Below are positions 1-12,818 of a DNA stretch of 60,000 bases, piece after piece. Position numbers and translations under genes: made by a program. This DNA comes from Hydractinia symbiolongicarpus (Eukaryota; Cnidaria; Hydrozoa; Anthoathecata; Hydractiniidae). Position 1 is the stretch's first letter, and each line of letters starts with the position of its first letter. A model generated the notes under the pieces. That model ran no database searches. It saw only the letters and a program-made list of their open reading frames with translations, and was not told the DNA's origin. The DNA is taken from contig NC_079887.1 of NCBI RefSeq assembly GCF_029227915.1, positions 23,125,650 to 23,185,649 on the forward strand, in the 5' to 3' direction.

Positions 1-1399
1 CTTTAAAAACTTTGAATATTATTATAGTTATGTATTGGCGTTCATTTTATAATATTTAAGTCTCACATTTGCTGCAAGGGACTGGTTTAGCCAGATTTCC
101 ATGAGAAAAAGTTTTTTGGACGTTTATTTATAAATGTTTTTTTGTTCTGAGTTGGTGAGAAGTGCTTACTACTGCTGCCGAAGCATAACAAGTTTTTAAT
201 AGTAGGATCTAATTGTGAGTTTGTTTCTTTGTTTCTTTTATCTCCCTTATTTTCCACTATTGAGATAATTAATCTTATTGTTTAAAAAAGAGAGTAAAAA
301 ATTGTTATCTCATTGTATCAAGTACCTTCTTATTAAAATTACAAGAACATTAGCTGTTTTCTTGTCTCGCTATTTATTCATTTCACCCTATTATCATATT
401 TCTAATTTTTTCTCACGTTTTTATTGGCTAATTTCCACGAAATATATGCTATATTTTCATTTTTTACCGAGAAAAGAGCGCAAAAATGACTTATTTTTTA
501 ATTTTGCAGTGCAAAATGTTTATATCATTTCTTTGATTATCTGAAATTGTGTGTTAAAAGTTGATATTATTTTCCTGATTGTTTGAGCAAGGTTATTGTT
601 TTATTGAAAAACTAGGACTTGTCGGTAACATAAAACGAACAAAACATTCACAGCTTCAATAATGTTTATGTTCGCAATAGTCATTAAATTGTCATGAGGG
701 AACCAAAGTTAATTTCTCGTTTACTCCTGACTTTAGAGAGGTTTATAAACACAATAAAGGAGATGCGTTTAGATCGATTCTTCTTTGTTTATATTCACGC
801 ACGGAAAAACAGCAAGATCATACTAGAAACCCTCCCTTTTGCCGCGAAACGCACCGTCCGTAGCAAGTAATTTATTTTAAAGGAGCAATTCTGGATTCTG
901 GTGGATATTTTAGTACCCACAAACACCTCCCCTAATCAAGCATAACTATTTCCAACAACTCCCTTCGTCGCTCCATATTACATAAGCGGTGCCAAATGTG
1001 TGCTATATTTGCATATAACTCCTTGCAGTCTAAATGCAAAGAAACTCATAGCTAAATATGCTGATTGATTAAACAAAACTAACATACCTAAATCTGAAAA
1101 GTATATCAAACCTACGTTTTTGGCTAATAAGTTCACACAAAATTTTGTGTAAATCCAGAGTTGGATATTGCATTAAACAGTACAAAAATCTCGTGTAACT
1201 AGCCGGAAGGCGTCTACTTTCATTGACATCAACAAGAATATTCGTCAAAGCTAATATCAGCTTGTTTTTTTTTTACTTGTAAAGTCACCCACCATTTAAA
1301 CCCTTTATTAAACTACAATTATGCGTAAAGAATTGTTAAGATAAATGCTTAATTTCACATACCTGTTTATTTGTCAATGTTCATGACGGACTTGGATCC
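1..1399. other. AT-rich stretch without a recognisable gene
   Basis: No open frame here resembles a known family, and the longest one (278-544, +) has a composition-driven Phe/Ser/Tyr-rich translation typical of non-coding AT-rich DNA. No repeat shared with the rest of the window was noticed. It is probably intergenic or intronic host DNA. Confidence 0.5.
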
Positions 1400-1623
1400 A
1401 TGTCGTGTCTGAGAAGGCTAGGTTTTTCCAACAAAATGGCATATTCCACCTCAAAAAACCTTGGTAAAATCAGTATGACAGCTTCTTTCTGTGTATGGAT
1501 TGCTGGGGAGTCAAGAGACTGGTCTCAAGACTCCTTAATTAAGGCACCCGGAACGAGGAAGACTCCACCTAAGTCTGTTGCATCTCGTCAAAGTAATCCC
1601 GCTCCAGTAAAAGAAATGCCCAA

Positions 1624-2567
1624 GTGTCGTTTAGCAGGTCCACGCACTGCAGCTTCTCTGAAAATCAGCCATCACGCACTGCAGGCTCTCTAAAAATCAA
1701 CCATAACAAAACTAGTGCCAAAACAAAGTCAAATTTTATAAATGCAGGTTTTGTCAACAAAGGCAATACGTGCTATGCCAATGTTATTTTGCAAGCACTA
1801 AGTACTATTCCATCACTATGGTCCCAGAGTGGTTCGGAATCATCCCGTTTGTCACCAATTATGAAGGCGATTGCTCTTAACATGACCATGCTAAACCGTT
1901 CTTTGACCCCCGTTGATCCTTCAAACTTTCTCAAGGCCCTCGAACGTAAGATACACTCTTCTGAAAATTCAAATTTCCAGTACAATGTAGCAGAGATGTT
2001 GCTTCTTGTGTTTAATGAATTGAAAGGGTAATTGCGTCTCAGAAGATCTCGACAGAAGTATCGGTGTCAGTTAGCTGTAACACCTGTCTCTGTTCTTTAC
2101 TTAATGTTAGAAATCAGGACATCCTAACACTGTCACCGTCTTCCAGCATCCAATTGTCAGTGAGTACATTCTTAGATTCTGAAAATTTGAAGAATGAAAA
2201 TAAATGGTTTTGCCCACAATGATCCCGGCACCAAGAGAGCACTAGGGAAACAAGGATTACGAGAAATAGCAAAATTTTAACCTTGCCTCTGAAAAGGTTT
2301 GAAAGAGATGGAGAACATCTGGTTAAGGACAATAAATTTGTTGAAAGTTTTTCCTCTTCTAATCCTGCCACATCTTTTACTCAAAATTATGCTGTAGTAG
2401 CTGTGATAAATCACTCTGGAACATTGAATGCAGGCCACTATTGGGACCATATCAAAGATCCGACCTCAAACTCTTGGTACCTTTGCAATGATAAGGTAAT
2501 AAGCAAAGTGGATCCAAGAACGCTCAACAGCACTACATCATATGTTTTATTTTATACCCGCTGCTAG
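1624..2567 (+). pseudogene. Broken ubiquitin-specific protease (USP, peptidase C19) gene
   Basis: USPs are cysteine proteases that remove ubiquitin from proteins. The Cys box (G-N-T-C-Y-A-N, about 1763-1783) and the His box (S-G-T-L-N-A-G-H-Y-W, about 2416-2445, followed by W-Y-L-C-N-D-K) are both clear. Between them lies half of a zinc ribbon (C-N-T-C near 2080 and a C-P-Q near 2217). Three defects are visible. A 1-nt frameshift follows the E-L-K-G stretch at about 2025-2031. A TGA at about 2220 sits where the last zinc-binding Cys is expected. A 33-bp near-duplicate at 1642-1704 puts the upstream open frame (1400-1693) out of phase with the rest. The domain is short (about 310 codons) and intronless, which fits a retrocopy or a transposon-carried USP. 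The family is certain; the pseudogene status is very likely. Confidence 0.8.
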
Positions 2568-3388
2568 TTTTTTTCCTCTTTTGTTGCTTTAAACCTGTAC
2601 TTCCAAGGTTATGGGAGAGGAAAAAGTAAATCCGAGCGGTTTTGTATTACCCCAGCTGGTTCTTACAAGCCGGTTTACCGTATATACGCAGAGGATAAAG
2701 ATTTCAGTTCACTCTTCTCTGGTAACTTATAAGTAGCTTAGCAAGGGGTTTTGCTTTTAGCTTGTCTTTGGCTGTAACGACCCCACTTTTTACCCCAGTT
2801 CAGTAAGGTGCCCAGTTTACTAACTTGGTCTTCAGGCTTGACAAACCAGCTGTCCTTAGTCAAAATATCGACAGGCTGGTCCTGTCGGCTGAGTGTTCGG
2901 GCCCTGCACCACATGTGGAAAGCTACAGCCAAAGTCACAAGTTCTGGCGCATAGGAGGGTTTTATTTAATTCTTTTTATATTAATATATTTTAGACATAT
3001 TCCTTTTTTTCTATTTGTGTTCGATCTGTAACCAGTCCGTTTATGTTGTTAGCTCTGTCTTGTGTCGTATTGTTTGTGATAGAAGCATTGATTATCTCTT
3101 TACGAATTTCTTAGAAAATAGTAAAAAATAGCAGACCGTCGTGCTGTTTCACAATGCAGACAGACATTGCAGAAGCTGCAACTAGCGCATTTTTAATCTT
3201 TTTCACCCGCGCTACTCATCTGCCAAAACAGAACTTTCGCAGCCTCTTGCTGCGTAGCAATATCGGAGCGATGCAGTTTTGCAATAAATTACCAAAAATT
3301 TGTAAACAGGATTACAGTTTTTAGCTATATCATTGCTCTGATTTATAATTAGATTGTTTAGTAATCAACCATAACTACGCGCCATGTT
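2568..3388. other. Spacer between two gene relics
   Basis: No recognisable gene or repeat. Open frames on both strands are short and low in complexity. Confidence 0.45.
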
Positions 3389-4560
3389 GTGGGATCGCAA
3401 TTTAAGAAAGGTTTGTACAAAGCTGGCAAAGGATCTGCTAACGATCTTTACGGCAAACTAAACTTCTTTCATGATAAATTAAAAACTTTACTGCCCATCG
3501 AAATCGATAAAGAATCGGTAATTCGATGTTATTACCGATGTGGTTTTAAATACGAAGAAGTAAATACGAAGAAATGCGTATTCCATCGGTAGAAGTGCGG
3601 TACTTCGTTACCTCAAATCATACGTATTGTAATAACGCAATCCTTCTCACAATGCCAATTACACAGACCATAAAAGTCGATTAAAGAAGATAAGCGGTTG
3701 TGCTGGATAATGTATCGAATAGTTTAGCATACACTGCAATTAGAAGATTGTCGAGTTCCAAGAAAGGTTGTTGCCAGTCTTTTAAAGGATGTAGACCCTG
3801 AAAGAACTTAATTCAGGAAGACTACGCTGCTGAAAAGAAGAAAATATAGCAATCCTGGTCCAAGTTATGCCTAACATATTGACGAATATGATAAGGCTAA
3901 ACCCAGCTTTCTTAATCCTCGCTTATTGACGGTTTTGTAGGAAGATGTTATTCATCTGAGTATGCTAATCTGACAAATCACCAGTCGTTATTGCAAGTAT
4001 GCACCTAAACTGTGTGAAGGAGGTCAGTGTTTGTCCTGTAGAATAAATTACTGATCTATGTACTGAAAATGCAATGGTTGCTCAAATACAATCATTTTTT
4101 CGAGACAACCTCGGAGCAGATGCGTACGTTCCTCCGCCAAGAAACCAACGAAAAAGGTCTTGGTGCTCTTATTTGAGCAAAACAAGACTTACATGGTGGC
4201 GCATATTCTTTAATGATCTAGAGTCTGAAGGGACCTTATATGTAAGCGCAAAACTAAACAAGAAATGTTTGTGGGATTCTCTTTCTAATATTATTTAGCT
4301 AGAATTTAACAATGTGAAAAAACATTGAAATTCACGTTCTATTCGCAACTTCAGATTTGGCTATATTTCAGAGTGCCCAGAATCAATATTTTATGTTGAC
4401 GAATAATATGGTTATGCAGACACGGAACTTGAAGTCAGCGGTAATAAGATCTTAAACGCAACTCAAGAAGCAAATTATACAGAATATGAAGAGAAGTATA
4501 CAGAGTATTTTGATTACGTAACTTCTTTATGGTCAGATGCTGTATGTTCTATAAAATTAT
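3389..4560 (+). pseudogene. Decayed DDE integrase-like (rve-type) transposon gene
   Basis: Reading the plus strand across stops and shifts gives consecutive pieces of one protein. First comes a helix-turn-helix-like N terminus (3389-3592, with a C-Y-Y-R-C-G-F-K-Y-E-E segment). Then comes a block with L-K-D-V-D-P-E followed by L-K-R-R-K-Y, N-P-G-P-S-Y and H-I-D-E-Y-D-K (about 3775-3900). Next are I-D-G-F (about 3926) and C-T-E-N-A-M-V-A-Q-I-Q-S-F-F-R (about 4060-4110). The last block is R-L-T-W-W-R-I-F-F-N-D-L (about 4180-4215). This order matches a family of integrase-core proteins that I recall as repetitive in fish and cnidarian genomes; the Asp in H-I-D and the Glu in T-E-N would be catalytic. 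At least four in-frame stops are present (for example TAA near 3810 and near 3870), so it is dead. The family name is from memory and no search was run. Confidence 0.6.
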
Positions 4561-4599
4561 AACAACTTGTGAAAAAAGATGGAAAACTAATTATATTTC

Positions 4600-5913
4600 C
4601 AGTCTTCCCTTGTTTATTATATATAATTAATATGCAACGTTAATAACAAACAGCCAACAAACTACATTGTTTTAAAAAGCAACTCAACTTTATTCTCAGA
4701 CATGGAATTTTAAAATTCATATTGTGGATTTAAAAGTTGAATGTTCACAAACGAACTGTAGAAAATAAATTTTACAAAATATAAATACTTATCATATATT
4801 TCGTGTAGATTAGTCAATCACAGTGCCCAAAAGATTCACACATATGATAACCAAGGGTTTCTACGACGTGACTACTCCTATTGTTGTCATTAAGGACGGT
4901 TCCACATTTCATCTTGACAGCCTTATTAGAGGTTATAATGAGTATATAAAAATTTGGAGTGTGTCAATAAAACTGCGAACATGCTTACCAAGATGTTTTT
5001 AAGAAGATCAAATTTAGTTTTATTTCACAAAAGTATTGCCCTTTTCGTTATGAGTGGGAAATTATAGGAAGAAACATCAATAGCGACCTAAAAACTGGTG
5101 TACGCTATATAGAGTTGTCACCTACAAAGTGTTCACTACATCATAGGAAAATCAACACATCCAATGTGCTTGTGACGAATGCACAGACACAATTAGAGTA
5201 TTGGTATATAAGACTAGTTAAATGGCTCGTGGAAAATTTTTAATCAATTACAGAAAAATAAATTGATGATGTCATCAAAGACATATAATATACAGAACGT
5301 TTGTGTTTTTATAATATTTTGTGAAACTGTTTTTCCCATTTCTTTTATAGGTTCTTTGTTAACCCATCAGTCCGTTCATGTCTAAACGGGTGCGTTAACC
5401 AAGAATTAGGAAATTTAAGAGATTTACAATAAATGACGTTATAAAATGAATTGTAAAAAAATATAGATATATTTATACAAACTGATATTGCAGTGAAAGG
5501 TGCAGCTAGCTGCATTTAACATAATAAGAATCCTAGCCAAGTGTATGTGGTTACTAAAAAGTGAAATACTGTTCTTTAAGATGGACAGGGGTTCACATGT
5601 GATTTCGCTTAAAACACCCCCGTTTTTCTGAGTTCTTGCAGATCATTTTGAAATTCGTGCCCGACAAACATACAATTGGTGTAAATAAAGAAGATTTCCA
5701 TTGGATGTCACTTTTAAATTTAATTATGTAGATGTCAAAAAAATTTCGAATGCCAAAGTGTTTTCTAGTGGAACTGATAAAGAAGTCTACCTAGATTTAT
5801 TGCTGGTTATTAGAAAATAGCTTGTGCTACGTTTGCAAGAAAAATGTATTTTTATAAATTTGCATGATTCCTTTGTTAATTTATATCTTGGTGTGCCGTT
5901 TCATTGTTAAGTG
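4600..5913. other. No confident gene
   Basis: AT-rich sequence. Plus-strand fragments around 4838-5240 look faintly protein-like but carry stops in every frame. Nothing here supports an annotation. Confidence 0.4.
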
Positions 5914-5917
5914 TTAA

Positions 5918-6677
5918 CCCTATTCAGTCCGGGGTTTTTCAAACATACTATGACCGGGGGGGGGAGGGGTCCGCCCCCCCCCCCCCCCTCAATAACTTTT
6001 CATAGGATTGTTCAAATTGAATCAAACTTGGCACACTTATAGTACGTCATAAAAGTAAAAAAATGGCGCCAATAAATTTTTGCTTGCGTCAGCACATTTT
6101 CTGTGACGTCATCAGAAGCTTGAAAATTGTTAAAAATGCCACTATCTGCTTAAAATATAATTACTTTTGTTCTAGAGCGAATTTTTACATTCTGTTTAAA
6201 GTTTCTGAAAGCTAAATAAAAGTTATTTAACTTATCTTCCGGTTTTTACATGGATCGGATAAAAAATTGCCAAAAATTGCCCAAAAATCTGTTTTTTTCC
6301 GATTTTCGGGTGAAATCCGACAAAATCGGGAAATCGGATTAGTCACGTGTTCACATTATTTAAAATGATTCTTCTTGATGAAACAAAGTTCTGTTGCAAG
6401 TTTCAAGTTCTAAGGATAATCCTAACAGGAGTTATTATATTTTCCCCATTATAAGGATTTCATAGAGATTTTTAGGTGTAGTTTCGAGTAATGGCCAATA
6501 TCAAAGCCTCTGAAAGGTATGGGACATAAAAAATTAGCATGCAGGTGTCTAATATATAAATGCTGAAACTCAGTAAGTATCATAGCCATATAACAAAGCA
6601 ATCAGGAGTTATTAAAAAAAACCGTCAAGGGGGGGGGGGGCGGAATCCCCCCTCCCCTCCTCCCGGACCGAATAGGG
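5918..6677. mobile_element. TTAA-flanked MITE (piggyBac-type), 760 bp
   Basis: The left end reads CCCTATTCAGTCCGG and the right end is its near reverse complement (CCGGACCGAATAGGG). Both sit directly against TTAA (5914-5917 and 6678-6681). TTAA target duplication and CCYT-initial inverted repeats are hallmarks of piggyBac elements. Just inside each end is a long G/C homopolymer tract (about 5947-5988 and 6630-6665). The element has no coding capacity, so it would depend on a transposase elsewhere. Confidence 0.8.
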
Positions 6678-6681
6678 TTAA

Positions 6682-7990
6682 GATAATAGTAAAAACAGAT
6701 TAAGTACAAGATTTCAAAATCAATACATTTATTTGACAACAGGAAGTTCTTATTGTGTCAATTTCAATCAATAAATATTTCGGCTTAAGATCTAACGAAT
6801 TCTGCAACGGCTGCTTTTTGCTTCGAAACATATTAGCCATCTGATAACATCAAACTCGTCAACAGTTGATTAAAAAATTGCCTTGTGGCGGTATAAGGTT
6901 ATTGATTTTTATCTTCCACAAATATTCAATGTTTGCCAGCAAGCTACATGCAATTCACTAAATTATTTTTGCACTAAGAACAAAAGGACAAGGTTTCCAA
7001 CAATTCATTTATTTCGATAACATATCAAGCGTATTACGTATTACGCCCATATCAAATTTAAATGTTTAATGCATCGTGTTCATATCCACGTGGAATCAAT
7101 TATAGTATATCATGGGCAGGCAAAGTATTTTTGGTGAAAAGCCAAATTGGACGGTCGTAATCATATAAAAAATTAAGAAAGTATCACGCCCTTTGAATTT
7201 GTCAAAGTTCACATGAGAATGTTTTCAGCAGAGTTTAGAATCTAGTGTAAATTGCTAAAAAACAACGCTCTACTGTTTTCGGAAATAATGGATGTAAAAA
7301 AGACGTGATGCAAACTCTTCAAAATGTAATGCACGGAGTTTAAGCAGTCTTATCAGGATTATTATTCGGATTGTATTTATAAAGACGATATAATTTACCA
7401 CATTAGGATGAAATAGACGCATATTGGAAACAGGGACATGAGTATCTGTTCACGTGGAGGCGTTTTGAAAACATCTGTGTATGTTATTTTGTTGTTGTTG
7501 TTTATTTATTTTTGTTGCTATTTGTTATGCAAATTTGGAGCTAATAGTTTATCCTCTATTTTTTTAAGGGGTGAACCCGGTTGACATAACAGGATATTCC
7601 ACATTGCAACCTGTACTCGCAAACCTTAAAATCATTCGGGAAATGTTAGCCCGACCTATCATGGTGATAGGTTATTTCAACGGTATTGTGTTCATTCTTA
7701 TGTTCAAGTCGAAGGTAAAAGTTCAAATTATAATCGTGCGAATTAAACCAGCCTTGGTGTAATAATTATGACGGTTGAGCGAACTATTTAAATGCACAAG
7801 CTGAAGAGAAATTCCTTCAACTAGATCGTTTTGTTATCCTTCCTGTGACTTTTCAAGGAAGTCCACCTGCCACGGCTCAATATTCCCAAGACACAACGAC
7901 TGGTAAGTTTGAAGACTTGATTTTTTCTGACATTTACATGTAACCCAAAGTGGCGTTAAATGACTAAAATTTTGCAGGAAAGTATGTATA
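6682..7990. other. No gene recognised
   Basis: AT-rich DNA. The 63-codon open frame at 7571-7762 has no recognisable family and no convincing start context. Confidence 0.4.
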
Positions 7991-7995
7991 TGATC

Positions 7996-8074
7996 GGCAT
8001 AATCAGTGTATTGTGGTACAGTGTTCGCCTCTAGTTCAAAAGGTCCTGGGTTTAAATCCAGGTGGAGTTATGCC
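7996..8074 (+). repeat. tRNA-like sequence, probably head of a SINE or a tRNA pseudogene
   Basis: This 79-nt segment has a perfect 7-bp acceptor-like stem (GGCATAA with TTATGCC) and a T-arm with a B-box-like core (GGGTTTAAATCC). The D-arm region is a weak A-box. The anticodon stem pairs over only about 3 bp and the T-loop is irregular, so a functional tRNA is unlikely. The following 90 nt may be the body of a tRNA-derived SINE. Confidence 0.5.
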
Positions 8075-8159
8075 AGAGATCATAAAAGTGTGAATCGATC
8101 CTTTCTCCTTAGCGTTTAGTATGAGAATAGGAATGATAATTTAGGCGGTTGGCCAGTTA

Positions 8160-9128
8160 CAAAAGAAGAAATATATGTTTAGGTAAAAGAAAAAGGCGTT
8201 TCAGACATTTCTTTTAAAGGCAAGCAAGTTTAAACTTCTCCCGAAAAAGATAACTATAACTAGCAAAGGTTACAATTTTCGTAACAAAATATTTCTATTG
8301 TAGAACTAAAAGGACAAACCTGTTTATGATAGAATTTTTGCTATGTTGATCATGATCCCCTATCCAAAATAACACTGACTGAAATCCCTTTTAATTTTGC
8401 TTTATGTTGAAGTAGAGCGCGTATAATGGCAGCTAAACGATCCATCTGGAAATAGTAGAACTATAAACCTCTTTGTGTGGTTTGATATGACTGATTAATA
8501 ATTGTGTTTTGTTTTTTCTCCATTTCTTAGACCTTAACAAATATCCATCCAAACAGATTACAATACACAACTGTGGATCCTCTATAAAAGCAAAAAACTG
8601 GAAAGTGGGAGGAGTTTTCCTTTTCTCCATCCCTTAAGGACCAGCACCACTAGCATTGGTACTTTTTGAGCAAGGTGATTTTTATATAAGATATCACAAC
8701 TTGGACATCTCAATTAAATTTATAATTCGGTTGAGATAGTCTAGAGTTAAAAAAAAACATGACATTAATTAGCAAACGTTTTTTTAAGAACCCGATTTTT
8801 CCCCTTCCACTAATTTGTGATCAGCGGCAATTGCTGATCGATGACAATTTATTCTTCTTTAGTCACAACCCGCTTCAAAAAATTTCCCTGTAAAAGCTTA
8901 AACAGAATTTACATTACAAAAAAATGAATTAACTTGTCTCTTATAACACCAATCAACCCACTATTTGCAGGACAATTTATAATGTTTATTGAAGTGTTTC
9001 TAGAGTTTCTAGATTATGCAATATTTTTGAAAGCCGTCTTTGAAATTCCTGACAAAGCAGGTCTTTGTGCGAGACGTTCCACGCCGCTATCGTTAGAGAA
9101 TTGTTGATTATCAAAAAAATTAAATTGC
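8160..9128. other. No gene recognised
   Basis: Nothing convincing on either strand. Confidence 0.4.
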
Positions 9129-10102
9129 CTAAATCAGACATTTCTGTCTGGCTAACAATATTATTTTTCTACCAGCCTTTGTAACAGTCGAGGTTTCCAT
9201 GGGTGTGTGTTCCACGTTGGTGCAATTATCACCATTTAAAGTGTCTGGTGTAGAATCATTTTCTGCAAAACTCTGGTTATCAGGAAAAATGGTGGAAATG
9301 CATACAGGAAGTTTTAAGACCAATCCTGTTATAGTGCCTCTTTCCCATGGCCGAAAGGGTCTAGTTTCTATGTTGTAATTTGGGAGTCGATGTGACAGAC
9401 GTGGTGTTGGGCAGCAAAGATGTAGACACATTTGTCAGAATACTTATGGATTCAGTTTCCATTCTGAAGAGTCCATCTTTTGCCTGGATTCTGGATTTGT
9501 TATTGTATTCACTATCTGTTATTGTATGCACTAATAAGGTATTCCACATTAATCGCAGTGATCCCATGCATGATAAGAAAGTCCAATATCTCTTTGGTTA
9601 AGTCTATCAAAGATTTCCGTATTTTTTATCTATCACATTAATTCCTTTTTGGACTTTTGCTCCACTGAAATACCTAAATTTGTATTTTTTGCAAAATTTT
9701 TAACTGAAATTGGGTAGGTAACACAGCTTGGGCTGTTGAGGATAGAAGACCCAAAACTTTTGTCAACTCTTGGTTGCTTTGTGCATCTCCGTACAATTCT
9801 CCTTTATGTTTTGATGTTTGTAAGAACTTAAGGAAAGAGTAAAATTGTTCGAGTTGAGTCTTAAACCCAAGAACTCCATTTTCTGTCTTGGGACAAGAAC
9901 AGATTCGTGAGATTATATACAAACCCCAAGTATTCCGTATTGTTAACCGTCTTGATTTTTCAAGCAGGCAATACGGGTTTTTAGGCATTCTGATTGGCTT
10001 AGCGCTCTTGACTACGGGCCGATATTTTGCGGTATTGCTCGTCGACAAGAAAAATGGTAGCTTAAAATGTAAACAAGCACAAAAAAAATATTCAAGAAGC
10101 AT
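9129..10102 (-). other. Cluster of unrecognised open frames (minus strand)
   Basis: Three minus-strand frames (9674-10102, 142 codons; 9361-9567; 9129-9431) follow one another. The downstream two overlap and together could be one frame-shifted exon rich in Ser/Thr/Asn. No domain is recognisable. The distal end of the 142-codon frame lies inside the inverted repeat described below, which argues against an intact conserved gene. It could be a transposon relic or chance. Confidence 0.2.
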
Positions 10103-10545
10103 TGAAATTGATTATATACCCAACTCCTAGAATACATTTATCGATAAAAACATTTTTATAGGATAGAAACAAAACAATTTTAAGTTTAACAGTTAGAATA
10201 ACCAGATTAAGCAACATTTCGTCCCGATGCTTCTTCAACATGGCTAGTTAACTAGCTACAATGCCCAGTTTTATCAAAAATACTAAATACGGGGCAACGG
10301 AATCATAAAAAATACATCTCTTATTTTCAGATACGTTCCTTAGCTTTATTGTTACCGAGTCAATATAAAACTCGTTGAATCCCATGTTATTCTTGCCTTG
10401 CTAGCTAGTTAAAAAATTACTTCAATATTCGTTTTAACTATATTTTAGCTGCGCATTGAACTTTACACATTATCCTGTACGTGTCGAACATCGTAATGTT
10501 TTGTTTACAAAGTTTTATTCTATAGGGACTTTTGAATTCTAAATA
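10026..10545 (+). repeat. Left arm of a 0.5-kb inverted repeat
   Basis: This arm matches the reverse complement of 15541-16040. Anchors shared in order include a run ATTTATCGATAAAAACATTT near 10135, a block near 10370 (AACTCGTTGAAT) and one near 10495 (AACATCGTAAT). Identity by eye is roughly 80%, with small indels. The arms enclose about 5 kb holding the Helitron array and an RT fragment. Confidence 0.7.
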
Positions 10546-10691
10546 TAATGTTTGTTTTTAGACAGGACTGCTTCGAATTTTGACGTCAAGTGTTAACAAA
10601 AGTAGTGCTAGTGAATTATATTATTATAAGAACACTAAAACTAAAATTGTTATTTTTTATTTTTATCTAACTTAGACTTTTAACAAATACA

Positions 10692-10796
10692 ATAATAACC
10701 GATTACCCCGTGCTGCACTGAAAATATCGCCCTCAGTCATTGCACGTTAACCTCAGGCGACATTTTGCGGTACAGCCCGGGGTAATCGGTTATTAT
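10692..10796. mobile_element. Short fold-back MITE, about 105 bp
   Basis: The ends are exact inverted repeats of ATAATAACCGATTACCCCG (10692-10710 and 10778-10796), and similarity extends a few bases further in. The superfamily is not identifiable. Its right end coincides with the 5' terminus of the first Helitron-like unit. Confidence 0.75.
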
Positions 10797-11275
10797 CTCT
10801 TATAATAATAAAAAGAGTCTGTCTGTTTGTAACAGGCAAAGGGGATGCTTTCATTTTCCTTTGATGTTGCCGAAAAAGTTTTATCTAATATGTTAAATTT
10901 TTTGACGTTAGGGCGCGACGAAAATAACACTACTTTAACGTAGGCAGGATAAATATGAAAAAGAATTCAAATTTTAATGACGTCAGCAACCCATTCACAA
11001 AAACAAACCTTGTTTTCACGTTGCTTCTATCGTGTAGAGCTTAAACTGCTGATCAAGAAAATGTATAGGATCATGTACTTTTGACCAACGGTTACGGAAA
11101 TATTGTTGTTTACAGGTTTTTTGATGTCGTCATGAGCCCGTTCATTCTGAAACGGATTTGGGGACCCAGGTTTGGAAAATTACCCAAATTGGTTCCAGGT
11201 GGTCCCAAGAAACCCACGCAGTGAGAAACATTGACGTCACCAACTTATTTCCAAGTTATAGCTTCATTAATTTAA
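10796..11275 (+). mobile_element. Helitron-like element, unit 1 (mosaic, 3' end missing)
   Basis: It starts TCTCTTATAATAATA followed by the family's TCTGTCTG motif and a T-G-T-T-G-C-C-G-A-A-A block. From about 10950 the sequence becomes the reverse complement of the family's 3' half (GGATTTGGGGACCCAGGTTT at about 11153), so it is a chimera or a nested opposite-strand copy. Non-autonomous, no coding. Confidence 0.6.
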
Positions 11276-12000
11276 TCTCTTATAATAATACAGAGCTTCT
11301 GTCTGTGACTTTTGCAAAGTGGATAAATTTCTTTGATAAAGTCTATAAAACATCGCCTATAAATTTGGTCTGTAAATTACCAAACTTTAACGTTATAATA
11401 GTATTGACGTCAAAGGAAAGTATATTAAGATTAGAGAAGCCATTGCATTGCACTTTGAAATTTAAGGCTAAATAACTTGGAAACGGATGGAAATAACTGA
11501 CGTCATCTCCTGCGTGGGTAACTAGGGACTACCTGGGACCAATTTGGGTAAATTTCCCAAACCTCGGTCCCCGAATCCGTTTCGGAATGGACGGGTAAAT
11601 GACGTCATAAAAAAACCTTTAAACCCTATTATCTCTGCAACCATTTATCAAAAGTACATGATCCTATACATTTTCCTGATTAGCGTTTCAAGATCTATGC
11701 GATGAAGGCAACATGTATACAAATTTCAAAAAAAAAAAATTTGATTTTGAAGGGTCATTGCTGACGTCAGCAACATTTTTAAACCCTTATATTTCATTAA
11801 CAGCTCATCAAAACCACACGATCATATACATTTTCTTGATCAGCAGTGTAAGGTCTACACAATGGATGAAACATGAAAACAAGTTTCTCAATTTATTTAT
11901 TTTGTATTTGCACTGCTGACGTCAGCAAAAAATGTAAAACAGCCTATTTGTCCATCTTCCTTTTGCCTGAGTGGATTTTTCCACGGGCCTTATCAACTAG
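11276..12000 (+). mobile_element. Helitron-like element, unit 2
   Basis: The 5' terminus is TCTCTTATAATAATACAGAG. The 3' terminus is a GTGGA-TTTT-TCCAC hairpin about 15 nt before a terminal CTAG (11997-12000). A 5'-TC, a 3'-CTRR and a subterminal hairpin are Helitron end signatures. No Rep/helicase coding is present, so it is non-autonomous. Confidence 0.7.
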
Positions 12001-12818
12001 TCTATATAATAATACGGAGCTTCTGTCTGTGACTTTTGCGAAGTGGATAAAATTTCTTTGATAAAGTCTATAAAACATCGCCTATAAATTTGTTCTGTAA
12101 ATTAGCAAACTTTGACGTTAAAGCAATATTGACGTCAAAGGAAAGTATATTATGATTAGTGAAGCCAATGCATTGCACTTTTAAAATTAAGGCTTAAAAC
12201 GGCGCGACGAAAATAACACTACTTTAACGTCAATATCCTATATTAAATTAATGAAACCATTACAGTGCACCTAAAACTTTGAGGCCAAATAACTTGGAAA
12301 CGAGGTAGTGACGTCAATGATTTTTCACCGCGTGGGTAACTAGGGACCACCTAGGATCAATTTGGGTAATTTTCCCAAACCCGGATCCCCGAATCCGTTT
12401 CGGAATGGACGGGTTGATGACGTCATCAAAAAACCTTTAAACCCTAATATTTCTGCAACCGTTTCTCAAAGGTACATCATCTTATACATTTTCTTGATCA
12501 GCGTTTCGAGATCTATGCGATGGAGGCAACAGGTATACTAATTTCTAAAAAAATATTTAGGGTTTTGACGGTTCTTTGCTGACGTCAGCAAAATTTTTAA
12601 TCCCTGATATCTCATTAGGCGTTCGTCGAGAACATATGATTCTGTACGTTATTTTGACCAGTGTTTCAACCTCTACACATTACAGACAAAGAATAAACAA
12701 ATTTCGCAATGTTTTTTTTTTCTGCACTGCACTGCTGACGTCAGCAAAACATCTAAAACAACTTTCTTTTTATTGACCTTTTGCCTAAGTGGATTTATCC
12801 ACGGGGTTTATACACTAG
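12001..12818 (+). mobile_element. Helitron-like element, unit 3
   Basis: It begins TCTATATAATAATACGGAG at the very base after the CTAG of the preceding unit and ends with a GTGGA-TTTA-TCCAC hairpin and CTAG (12815-12818). It contains several TGACGTCA palindromes and shares its body with the other units. The head-to-tail junction has no intervening base. Confidence 0.7.

Noticed and set aside
4838-5240. Protein-like plus-strand fragments
   Set aside because: Stops in every frame and only vague resemblance to a known fold; too weak to annotate.
9888-10130. 80-codon plus-strand open frame with a hydrophobic stretch
   Set aside because: Overlaps the inverted-repeat arm and the opposite-strand frame; no conserved features.
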